Shown here: piece after piece, positions 23,680-31,294 of the stretch
Numbering within the stretch: position 1 is the first letter of the stretch
How the letters are laid out: each line of letters starts with the position of its first letter
NCBI RefSeq assembly: GCF_900116295.1
Contig: NZ_FPAF01000015.1
Span: forward strand, 1-64,000
Length of the DNA stretch: 64,000 nucleotides
Source of the DNA: Bacillus sp. 103mf
GTDB taxonomy: Bacteria; Bacillota; Bacilli; Bacillales; Bacillaceae_G
Direction of reading: 5' to 3'
Notes under the pieces: model-generated
The model's input: the letters and a program-made list of their open reading frames with translations, nothing else
What the model was told of the DNA's origin: nothing
The model's database searches: none
Translations under genes and position numbers: made by a program

Positions 23680-25056
23680 ATGGCTTCAATGGAGCAAATC
23701 GTAAACTTAGCAAAGCATCGTGGTTTTGTTTTCCCTGGTTCTGAAATTTACGGCGGTCTTGCAAATACTTGGGACTACGGTCCACTTGGTATCGAATTAA
23801 AAAACAACGTAAAAAAAGCTTGGTGGAAAAAATTCATTCAAGAGTCTCCGTATAACGTAGGTTTAGATGCAGCAATTTTAATGAATCCAAAAACTTGGAT
23901 AGCATCTGGACACGTTGGAAACTTCAATGATCCAATGATCGACTGTAAAAAATGTAAGGCGCGCCACCGTGCTGATAAATTAATTGAAGATGCACTAGAA
24001 GCAAAAGGTATCGAAATGATCGTTGATGGTCTTACTTTCGATCAAATGGCTGGATTAATGAAAGAACACGAAGTAAAATGCCCAGATTGCGGCAGCGAAG
24101 ACTTCACTGAAATTCGTCAATTCAACTTAATGTTCAAAACGTTCCAAGGCGTGACAGAATCTAGTACAAACGAAATTTTCCTTCGTCCTGAAACAGCACA
24201 AGGTATTTTCGTAAACTTCAAAAACGTACAGCGCTCTATGCGTAAAAAGCTTCCATTTGGTATCGGCCAAATCGGTAAAAGCTTCCGTAACGAAATTACG
24301 CCTGGTAATTTTACGTTCCGTACGCGTGAATTCGAACAAATGGAACTTGAATTCTTCTGCAAACCTGGCGACGATTTAGAGTGGTTCACGTTCTGGCGCA
24401 ACACTTGTAAAAACTGGCTTCTTTCACTTGGTATGAATGAAGGAAGCATGCGTCTTCGTGACCATGGTGAAGAAGAATTATCTCACTACAGTAATGCAAC
24501 AACTGATATTGAATTTAAATTCCCATTTGGCTGGGGCGAACTATGGGGCATCGCGTCTCGTACTGACTTTGACTTAAACCGTCATATGGAACATTCTACT
24601 GAAGACTTTAATTATGTAGACCCACAAACGAATGAACGTTACGTACCATACTGCATCGAGCCATCTCTTGGCGCAGATCGCGTAACATTAGCATTCTTAT
24701 GCGATGCATATGAAGAAGAACAATTAGAGAACGATTCTCGTACAGTTCTTCGTTTCCACCCAGCATTAGCACCGTTTAAAGCAGCTATCCTGCCGCTTTC
24801 TAAAAAGTTATCTGAAGGTGCTGGGGAAGTGTTCGCAGAGCTTGCGAAAGACTTTATGGTAGACTTCGACGAAACAGGCTCTATCGGTAAACGTTACCGC
24901 CGCCAAGACGAAATCGGTACACCATTCTGTATCACTTATGACTTCGACTCTGTTGAAGACAAAGCAGTTACAGTCCGTGACCGTGACACAATGGAACAAG
25001 TACGTATGCCAATTACTGAACTAAAAGACTTCTTAGAGAAGAAAATTCAATTCTAA
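23680..25056 (+). CDS. glyQS: Glycyl-tRNA synthetase, single-chain type
   Basis: A 458-residue class II synthetase of the homodimeric, eukaryote-like type. Motif 2 is in [20 protein letters not shown] and motif 3 in [10 protein letters not shown]; two cysteine pairs (CKKCKARH and CPDCGSEDF) suit a zinc site. The C-terminal anticodon-binding domain starts near [13 protein letters not shown] 23680 has AAGGAGGAATTG upstream; the same frame runs further back through the C repeat but is not coding there. Expression is controlled by the T-box upstream. Confidence 0.97.
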   Translation: MASMEQIVNLAKHRGFVFPGSEIYGGLANTWDYGPLGIELKNNVKKAWWKKFIQESPYNVGLDAAILMNPKTWIASGHVGNFNDPMIDCKKCKARHRADKLIEDALEAKGIEMIVDGLTFDQMAGLMKEHEVKCPDCGSEDFTEIRQFNLMFKTFQGVTESSTNEIFLRPETAQGIFVNFKNVQRSMRKKLPFGIGQIGKSFRNEITPGNFTFRTREFEQMELEFFCKPGDDLEWFTFWRNTCKNWLLSLGMNEGSMRLRDHGEEELSHYSNATTDIEFKFPFGWGELWGIASRTDFDLNRHMEHSTEDFNYVDPQTNERYVPYCIEPSLGADRVTLAFLCDAYEEEQLENDSRTVLRFHPALAPFKAAILPLSKKLSEGAGEVFAELAKDFMVDFDETGSIGKRYRRQDEIGTPFCITYDFDSVEDKAVTVRDRDTMEQVRMPITELKDFLEKKIQF

Positions 25057-25058
25057 TG

Positions 25059-25089
25059 AAAAAAGGACTGCTTAAAGCAGTCCTTTTTT
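25059..25089 (+). terminator. Terminator of glyQS
   Basis: Perfect 15-base arms (AAAAAAGGACTGCTT / AAGCAGTCCTTTTTT), three bases after the stop codon. Confidence 0.9.
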
Positions 25090-25152
25090 ACGTGCTCATC
25101 GATATATCAGCGGAAGTAGAAATAGTCCATCTCTTCTCAATATGAATCGTTT

Positions 25153-25530
25153 TTATCTTTTTTCTTTTACCGCAACTGTACATCTTGAAATACAAATTAA
25201 ATTATTTTCTTCATCAATAATTCGAATGTCCCAAACCATAGTCGTCTTCCCTTTATGAAGCGGTGTTCCAATCGCAGTGACTATGCCGTCTCGTTTAGAC
25301 TGCAAGTGATTTGCATTAATTTCAAGACCAAAACAAATATATTTATCTTGATCAATTAAATTATATGTACCGACACTAGCAACTGTTTCTGCTAAAGCAA
25401 CAGATGCTCCTCCGTGTAAAAAACCAAATGGTTGATGCGTACTTCCATGCACTGGCATCGTCGCCACAACCTTTTCCTCTGTCATTTCTAATAATTCAAT
25501 ACCTAATGCTTCCATTAATGTTTTAGACAT
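25153..25530 (-). CDS. menI: Hotdog-fold thioesterase, DHNA-CoA hydrolase type (MenI/YuxO)
   Basis: A 125-residue hotdog thioesterase with the PaaI-type signature HQPFGFLHGGASVALAETVAS (catalytic Glu in ALAET) and TTMVWDIRIIDEENNLICIS. It resembles B. subtilis YuxO (MenI), which hydrolyses 1,4-dihydroxy-2-naphthoyl-CoA in menaquinone synthesis. ATG 25530 has AAAGGGGAC upstream; the frame is open further upstream without a ribosome site. The substrate is inferred. Confidence 0.82.
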   Translation of the reverse strand: MSKTLMEALGIELLEMTEEKVVATMPVHGSTHQPFGFLHGGASVALAETVASVGTYNLIDQDKYICFGLEINANHLQSKRDGIVTAIGTPLHKGKTTMVWDIRIIDEENNLICISRCTVAVKEKR

Positions 25531-25624
25531 CTGGTTGTCCCCTTTCAAATTACCAAAAAATGCATAATAAAATCTATTTCTTTTCAAACTATTAGTAAAT
25601 CTATAATACATGGAGGTATATTAT

Positions 25625-26368
25625 ATGAAGAAACTATTATATATCATGTTACTTTTTTTCCTCTCTACTGCTATTGTACCAAAAGAAACAATAGCAGCCC
25701 AAGCATCTAACATTACAATTGAAGTTCATACTGCAACACAAAAAGGTAAAAAACCTTATTTGGAATATCAACTCAATTATCCACAATTTCATAACATTTC
25801 GGATGGACAATTTCAAAAGAAATTAAATACGTATTATGAGAAAAGCATAAATAGGTTCAAAAAGAAATTAGAAAAAGATGCAAAAACATATTATGAACAA
25901 TCAAAAGAAACCGATGCTCCGTTTCATCCATATGTTGCGAATGTTGACTACAAAGTTCCATTCAATGCATTTCCATTACTCAGTCTATATGTAAACTATT
26001 ATCAATATACAGGCGGTGCTCACGGCATGTATGAATGGAAAGCAAATACGTTTGATGTTCAGCAGAACAAACCGCTTCGCTTAGCAGATTTATTTCAAAA
26101 AAATAGTCAATATGAAAACATCATTAAGACCGAAATCGTTAGACAAATCGAGCAAAATAAGGAGAATTTCTTTCCAGATGCTGCCGAGAAAGTAATGAAT
26201 GAAAAAAAACTCAAATACGTTTTAGAACAAGAAAATTTGGTGATTTATTTCCCGTTATACGAAATTGCACCATACGTCAGTGGCATTCCACAATTCCGTA
26301 TTCCTTATACGCTACTTCGTGAAGTGTTAGAGCCGAAGTATCAAAATATTTTAATTGACAATACCTAA
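25625..26368 (+). CDS. Secreted DUF4163/DUF3298 domain protein
   Basis: A 247-residue protein with a Sec signal peptide (MKKLLYIMLLFFLSTAIV, cleavage near the AQA of ETIAAQA). A DUF4163-like region (~30-130, YLEYQLNYPQFHNISD) and a DUF3298 region follow (TGGAHGMYEWKANTFDVQ, LADLFQ, LVIYFPLYEIAPYVSGIPQ). The same pair is found in the extracytoplasmic part of RsiV and in PdaC. It should act outside the membrane; no enzymatic residues are known. ATGGAGGTATATT precedes the ATG. It is followed by bioY with its own promoter. Confidence 0.82.
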   Translation: MKKLLYIMLLFFLSTAIVPKETIAAQASNITIEVHTATQKGKKPYLEYQLNYPQFHNISDGQFQKKLNTYYEKSINRFKKKLEKDAKTYYEQSKETDAPFHPYVANVDYKVPFNAFPLLSLYVNYYQYTGGAHGMYEWKANTFDVQQNKPLRLADLFQKNSQYENIIKTEIVRQIEQNKENFFPDAAEKVMNEKKLKYVLEQENLVIYFPLYEIAPYVSGIPQFRIPYTLLREVLEPKYQNILIDNT

Positions 26369-26384
26369 ACAGATTCAGTACTAT
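26355..26384 (+). promoter_or_regulatory. Promoter of bioY
   Basis: TTGACA (26355-26360), an 18-base spacer and TACTAT (26379-26384). A TATAAT at 26382 overlaps it but would give a 21-base spacer. The last bases are next to the BirA operator. Confidence 0.6.
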
Positions 26385-26418
26385 AATGTTAACCAAACAA
26401 CGACAAGGGGTTGACATT
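26385..26418 (+). promoter_or_regulatory. BirA operator of bioY
   Basis: An inverted repeat AATGTTAACC (26385-26394) and GGTTGACATT (26409-26418) separated by 14 bases. It matches the Firmicutes BirA pattern of TTAACC and GGTTAA half-sites with a 14-16-base spacer. It covers the transcription start region and the ribosome site and ends on the base before the ATG, so holo-BirA would shut bioY when biotin is plentiful. Confidence 0.8.
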
Positions 26419-27009
26419 ATGAATAAACTTCGTGTATTAGACTTAGCTTTAGCCGCGATGTTTGTCGCACTTATGGCGATCGGTGCCAATATTACATCTT
26501 GGGCACCATTTCTACAAATTGCAGGTGTTCCGCTTTCTATGCAGCCATTCTTTGCTATTTTAGCTGGTCTTCTTCTTGGAAGCCGCCTTGGGGCCTTATC
26601 TATGATTGTTTATACATTAGTTGGAATTGCTGGAGCACCTGTATTCGCCGGCTTTAAAACTGGATTTAGTCAACTATTAAGTCCAACTGGTGGATTTATT
26701 ATTGCTTTCATTCTTGTTGCTTATATAACAGGTAAAATCGTTGAGCAAGTGAAAAAACCAAAATTCGGTACATTCATTGCAGCTTCTACTGTCGGAATCA
26801 TTCTTATCTATGTCATTGGAACAACTTATATGTACTTAGCTATCAATAGCTGGATGAACGGTCATATTAGCTATGTAGCTGCTTGGAAAGTTATGATGTG
26901 GTTTGCAGTAAAAGATATTATCTTTACAGTGATTGGCGCAATCATTGCACCTCGTATATACTATGCTGTTCGCCGTTCTGCGTATCAAAATAGCCGCTTG
27001 GCATCATAA
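26419..27009 (+). CDS. bioY: Biotin transporter BioY
   Basis: A 196-residue S-component of an ECF-type biotin transporter with six membrane helices. Family segments are LDLALAAMFVALMAIGANI, PLSMQPFFAILAGLLLG, GAPVFAGFKTGFSQLLSPTGGF and the C-terminal FAVKDIIFTVIGAIIAPRI. ATG 26419 has AAGGGG nine bases upstream. The operator next to it supports biotin control. The stop codon TAA lies within the ATAAA duplication of the family A repeat that follows. Confidence 0.93.
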   Translation: MNKLRVLDLALAAMFVALMAIGANITSWAPFLQIAGVPLSMQPFFAILAGLLLGSRLGALSMIVYTLVGIAGAPVFAGFKTGFSQLLSPTGGFIIAFILVAYITGKIVEQVKKPKFGTFIAASTVGIILIYVIGTTYMYLAINSWMNGHISYVAAWKVMMWFAVKDIIFTVIGAIIAPRIYYAVRRSAYQNSRLAS

Positions 27010-27059
27010 AGTGAAATATCCATCAGCAGATGCTTATTGCCCACGAATAGCGTGATAAA
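27006..27059 (+). repeat. Family A repeat, short form
   Basis: A 54-base diverged copy bounded by ATAAA at 27006-27010 and 27055-27059. It joins GTGAAATATCCATCAGCAGA to GCTTATTGCCCACGAATAGC. The left ATAAA supplies the bioY stop codon. Confidence 0.8.
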
Positions 27060-27130
27060 TTGAACACATTATTTTATACTATTGTTTTTCTATAAAAGAC
27101 GGGAATCGTTATTGTCTTTTATTACGAGCT

Positions 27131-27170
27131 AAAGAGGATATTCTCCTATTGGATGATATCCTCTTTTTTA
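27131..27170 (+). terminator. Terminator of bioY
   Basis: Stem AAAGAGGATAT / ATATCCTCTTT followed by a T-run, about 120 bases after the stop codon; the short A repeat lies in between. Confidence 0.75.
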
Positions 27171-27260
27171 TGGGAAACATTTTCTATATATATTTGATTT
27201 TTACATACAAATAAATTATGCTTGAAAAAGAATTAAATTAAAGTAAGGATTTGATTAGAA

Positions 27261-28817
27261 ATGAGTAGAGAAGCCTCTCAAGACAAGACAAAAAGATTTC
27301 TCATTGTAACACTATTTTTCACCCTTGGGACAGCTTTAGGAAAACTACTTGGATTTGCAAAAGAAGTAACACTTGGAGCTTATTTCGGTACAAACTATGC
27401 TGTTGATGCATACGTTGTCGCTTTAAATATACCTACTATTGTTTTCACTGGTATTACAGGAGCTTTCGCCTTTTCTTTTATTCCTATCTTTATGGAATTA
27501 AAGGGAAAAGATCCGGTTAAAGCATATCGATTTATGAATAATTTTTTAAACATTGTTCTACTTATTTTTTTCATTCCGCTTTTGCTCATTGAATTGCAGC
27601 CCCGCTTCTTCATTTCAATATTTGCGCACGGGCTCCCTGAGCAAACAGCTTTATTATCGGCTTACCTATTACAAATTATTTTTCCGACTGTATTTTGTAC
27701 ATTCATGATTGATATTTTTAATGCTTATTTGAACAGTTTACATAAATTTCGTATTACGAGTATGCAATGGGTTATATTAAACGGGATTACACTTATTATT
27801 TTCGTCTTGCTTGTAAAATGGATTGGAATTTATGCACTTGCACTCGGTGTTATTGTCGGAAACGTCGTACAAAATACACTCGTCTATTTCGCTTCTAAGA
27901 GGGAAGGATATCGCTATCAATTTATAATCGATTGGAAAGATCCTTCTTTAAAAACAATGATTTCTTTGAGCATTCCTGCTTTTATTACAAGTACATCTGT
28001 TCAAATTAATCTACTTGTAGATCGTACACTAGTCTCTGGATTAAAGGAAGGATCTATTGCGGCTCTTAATTATTCCCAAAAGCTATACTTTATTCCGCTT
28101 GGGTTAATTGCTGCTCCTGTCTTAACAGTTATGTATCCTAAATTTGTTGAGTACGTAAATCAGTCAAACTGGAAAGACTTTGCAAAATTAATGGAAACAA
28201 ATATAAAGGTGCTGTTATATTTATTTATTCCTGTCTTTATTTATTTCACCTTTTTTACAGAGGAAATTGTCAAAGTTATTTATAACTATGGTGCATTTGG
28301 GAAAGATTCTATTATGATGACAGCAACCGCGTTGCAATTTTATGCGTTAGCTGCCCTCATGCAGCCATTAAAAGACTTACTTGATCGCTTGCTTTTTTCT
28401 TTGAAGCTGAATCGATACATTATGTATGCATCGATTATTTCTATGATTATAAATGTTATATTATGTATTATACTTGTTAACCAGATTGGTTTAGCTGGTG
28501 CAGCTCTTTCCACTTCAATAGCATCAGCGAGCACTGTACTTATGCTATTATGGATGCTACAAAAATTCATGAAAGAGAAAGAACAGGTGAACTTGCGCTA
28601 CGGTGGCTTTTTATTCAAATGTATTGTTGCATCTTTTGTAAGTTTGTATACTTCCAAACTGCTGCTTCATTTCTTACATGATACAAAGTTGCTTATCTTA
28701 TTAGCAATAGCAATTGGTGCCATCGTTTACTTACTCGTCACTTACACATTAAAGATAAAGGAGCTACAACAATTGCTATCGCTATTTTTAGGTAAAAGGA
28801 AGGATATAAATGAATAA
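27261..28817 (+). CDS. MurJ/MVF-family lipid-linked oligosaccharide flippase
   Basis: A 518-residue membrane protein with about fourteen helices, of the MOP superfamily. The N-terminus has the MurJ-type segment LGKLLGFAKEVTLGAYFG, and later segments SIPAFITSTSVQINLLVDR and LKEGSIAALNYSQKLYFIP are typical of MviN/MurJ. It flips a lipid-linked sugar across the membrane. Because it is translationally coupled (8-base overlap) to a GT4 and followed by an O-antigen ligase-like gene, its cargo is more likely a surface polysaccharide precursor than lipid II. AAGTAAGGATTTG precedes the ATG. Confidence 0.88.
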   Translation: MSREASQDKTKRFLIVTLFFTLGTALGKLLGFAKEVTLGAYFGTNYAVDAYVVALNIPTIVFTGITGAFAFSFIPIFMELKGKDPVKAYRFMNNFLNIVLLIFFIPLLLIELQPRFFISIFAHGLPEQTALLSAYLLQIIFPTVFCTFMIDIFNAYLNSLHKFRITSMQWVILNGITLIIFVLLVKWIGIYALALGVIVGNVVQNTLVYFASKREGYRYQFIIDWKDPSLKTMISLSIPAFITSTSVQINLLVDRTLVSGLKEGSIAALNYSQKLYFIPLGLIAAPVLTVMYPKFVEYVNQSNWKDFAKLMETNIKVLLYLFIPVFIYFTFFTEEIVKVIYNYGAFGKDSIMMTATALQFYALAALMQPLKDLLDRLLFSLKLNRYIMYASIISMIINVILCIILVNQIGLAGAALSTSIASASTVLMLLWMLQKFMKEKEQVNLRYGGFLFKCIVASFVSLYTSKLLLHFLHDTKLLILLAIAIGAIVYLLVTYTLKIKELQQLLSLFLGKRKDINE

Positions 28818-29877
28818 AATTATGTACCTTTTAAATTATATCGGGGATGGAGGATCAGAAAAATACGTTCTAGATTTAATGGAATCTATTGGTCCAGAGC
28901 ACTGTATCCTTGTATACTCTATCCCTGGTCCTTTCTTAAAAAAGTTTGAACAACTAAACGTACCAATGTACCGCATTAACATGCGTCATCCTTTTGATAT
29001 ACAAGCTGCCATACAATTAAAGAAGATTATAAAAAAGGAAAAAATTGATATTGTTCATGCACAATTTTTACGTGAAAACTATATTGCGATTTTAGCCAAA
29101 CTATTAGGTGCTCCTGTTCGGGTCATTTGGACATATCACGTAAATGTGCTGATGCCATTTCACCTAAAGTGTAGCAATTCCTTTTTTACTCGCTATAATG
29201 ATGCAATCATTTGCATCTCTCAATTTATGAAGCAGCAACTATGTCAAAAGGGTGTACCAGAAAAAAAAATACATGTTATTTATAACGGCGTTTCAGATCC
29301 ATATACAGATGTCCCTCTTTCTCAGCGTGGGCCGAAAAAAATTGCTGTTATCGGGAGGCTAAGCAAAGAAAAAGGACAACCGTTCTTATTAACAAGCTTG
29401 CAAAAACTAAAAGCTCTGCACCCATCTTTAGAGTGGCATTGCGATATTATCGGTGAAGGGCCATTAAAAACAGAGTTAACAACTATGATTCAAGAATTAT
29501 CACTAGGTGAGCATGTATCATTAAAAGGATTTCAAGATGATGTTATAAAAGAGTACACAGAACATGATATTATTGTGATCCCATCAGAAAATGAAGGATT
29601 ATCCTATGTCGCTATTGAAGCAATTGCTATGAAAAAACCTGTGATTGCAACAAATGTCGGCGGCTTGCCAGAAGTAATTGTTCATAATCAGTCAGGGCTA
29701 TTAATACCGTACGGATCGGAAGAAGCTTTAGCTGCTTCCTTAGCACAATTATTACAAGATGAAAAGTTATATCATTCCTTAGCAGAATGCGGACGCGAAC
29801 ATTACCTACAACACTTTACTTTCTCAAAAATGGTGAACGAAGTTACAACACTTTATCGCATACCATCATCATGTTAA
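28810..29877 (+). CDS. GT4-family glycosyltransferase
   Basis: A 355-residue GT-B enzyme. The N-terminal half has the acceptor-side GDGGSEKYVLDLMES motif. The C-terminal half has IAVIGRLSKEKGQPFLL and the nucleotide-sugar E-x7-E box in PSENEGLSYVAIEAIAMKKP. It should add a sugar from a nucleotide-sugar donor to a lipid-linked acceptor on the cytosolic face. It overlaps the flippase gene by 8 bases and is 12 bases from the ligase-like gene. The donor and acceptor are unknown. Confidence 0.9.
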   Translation: MNKIMYLLNYIGDGGSEKYVLDLMESIGPEHCILVYSIPGPFLKKFEQLNVPMYRINMRHPFDIQAAIQLKKIIKKEKIDIVHAQFLRENYIAILAKLLGAPVRVIWTYHVNVLMPFHLKCSNSFFTRYNDAIICISQFMKQQLCQKGVPEKKIHVIYNGVSDPYTDVPLSQRGPKKIAVIGRLSKEKGQPFLLTSLQKLKALHPSLEWHCDIIGEGPLKTELTTMIQELSLGEHVSLKGFQDDVIKEYTEHDIIVIPSENEGLSYVAIEAIAMKKPVIATNVGGLPEVIVHNQSGLLIPYGSEEALAASLAQLLQDEKLYHSLAECGREHYLQHFTFSKMVNEVTTLYRIPSSC

Positions 29878-29889
29878 AGGAGAATATAT

Positions 29890-31266
29890 ATGACACATTC
29901 AACTCGATTCTACTATATATGGGCAAGTATCTTCTTCATTCTATTGGGATTACTGTTTCCATCAATTTATACCGGGCTTTTCATTTCTTTCGGACTAGCA
30001 TGTGCTGCTTTTCGGGATGAAAAGCTCGGTATTGCTTATTTATTACTATTTATTCCGATGCGCCCTTTTCTCGTTGCTTTTAATCCTGGGCTAAAGTTTA
30101 TCGGTCTATTTATCATCATTGCACTCTTAGTGCGTCTATTATTGCAATATCGAAATAATATTCCACAGCTTTTTTCATTCCGTTACTTTGAAATATTATA
30201 TTTTCTTTTCTGCTTGTTTGGCGCTGGAATTGGTCTATTAAACGGCGTTTCATTTATTGCAATTGCTATGCAATTACACACGCTGCTTCTATTTTATTTT
30301 GTATACTATATTGTTTCTCGTATCACTGTTCAGCATGATGATATCGTATTTTTTGCGAAGATTACCTTTATTGCTTCTGTCATTATGTCTGTACAAGGTT
30401 TAATTGAAAAACTATCATTGCGCACCATGTTATTGCCAGAGGCTTGGAAAGATCTTGTGCTTGCTCCGACAAATAAAATTCGGATATACGGAATGGCCGG
30501 CGGTCCAAATGAATTGGCATTATATTTGACGTTAGCTTTTCTCATTTCACTATACGTTCTTCAACACGTATCAGGGAAAATGAAATATGTCACATATACA
30601 GGGCTCATGCTTATTGCCACAACACTATGGCTCACGTATTCACGAGGTGCCTTTCTAACAGTTATCGTCTTTGGACTTGTCTATCTATGTATCCACCGAA
30701 AGATGCCAATCTGGAGAGCATTGCTAGTCATCTCCCTTTTGTCATTCCTATGTGCAACATGCATCTCAAAAATGACAAACTACTTAGAAGGAGATCAAGT
30801 AGGCGTAAAACGATTTACAGAAGCATTGTCAGAAGACACAGTTGAACTTAGTAAACAAGACGGGCGCATTTACTATGTAAAAAAAGCAGTTGAAATCTTT
30901 CAAGATAAACCGATTACTGGCTATGGATTAGGGACATTCGGGGATGCTGCTACGCAAACTTTTTCATCACCTATTTATAAGCATTATGGGATTACATGGA
31001 ATTTTTATTCTGACAATCAATACATTCAAATACTCGCTGAAACAGGTATCATTGGCGTGCTCTTATGTGCGGGATTTACCTTTGGATTCCTTTCTCTTCT
31101 TTGGAAATATAGACGAAAAGCACCATTTGCTCCTCTTACTTTATATTTAATAGTTGGAGCGATTATTGGCAGCGCATTTTATAACATATTAGAAAATGCT
31201 TCATTTATGATGTATTTCTTTTTAACAGCCGGGTATATACAGCATGCCACGAAAAAAAGCTACTGA
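29890..31266 (+). CDS. O-antigen ligase / Wzy-type polymerase family protein
   Basis: A 458-residue polytopic protein (about eleven helices) with the Wzy_C region: WLTYSRGAFLTVIVFGLVYL, then a large outward loop with GDQVGVKRFTEALSE and ITGYGLGTFGDAATQTF, then DNQYIQILAETGIIGVLL. Family members polymerise or ligate glycans on the outer face. It is the third gene of a flippase-GT4-ligase operon. AAAGGAGAATATAT precedes the ATG. Whether it polymerises or ligates cannot be decided from sequence. Confidence 0.85.
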   Translation: MTHSTRFYYIWASIFFILLGLLFPSIYTGLFISFGLACAAFRDEKLGIAYLLLFIPMRPFLVAFNPGLKFIGLFIIIALLVRLLLQYRNNIPQLFSFRYFEILYFLFCLFGAGIGLLNGVSFIAIAMQLHTLLLFYFVYYIVSRITVQHDDIVFFAKITFIASVIMSVQGLIEKLSLRTMLLPEAWKDLVLAPTNKIRIYGMAGGPNELALYLTLAFLISLYVLQHVSGKMKYVTYTGLMLIATTLWLTYSRGAFLTVIVFGLVYLCIHRKMPIWRALLVISLLSFLCATCISKMTNYLEGDQVGVKRFTEALSEDTVELSKQDGRIYYVKKAVEIFQDKPITGYGLGTFGDAATQTFSSPIYKHYGITWNFYSDNQYIQILAETGIIGVLLCAGFTFGFLSLLWKYRRKAPFAPLTLYLIVGAIIGSAFYNILENASFMMYFFLTAGYIQHATKKSY

Positions 31267-31287
31267 GAATTCAGTAGCTTTTTTCTT
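31253..31287. terminator. Terminator between the ligase gene and the convergent YfhO gene
   Basis: Arms AAAAAAGCTACTGA / TCAGTAGCTTTTTT with a 4-base loop; the stem includes the ligase stop codon. Symmetric A and T tracts allow use in both directions. Confidence 0.88.
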
Positions 31288-31294
31288 TCTTATT

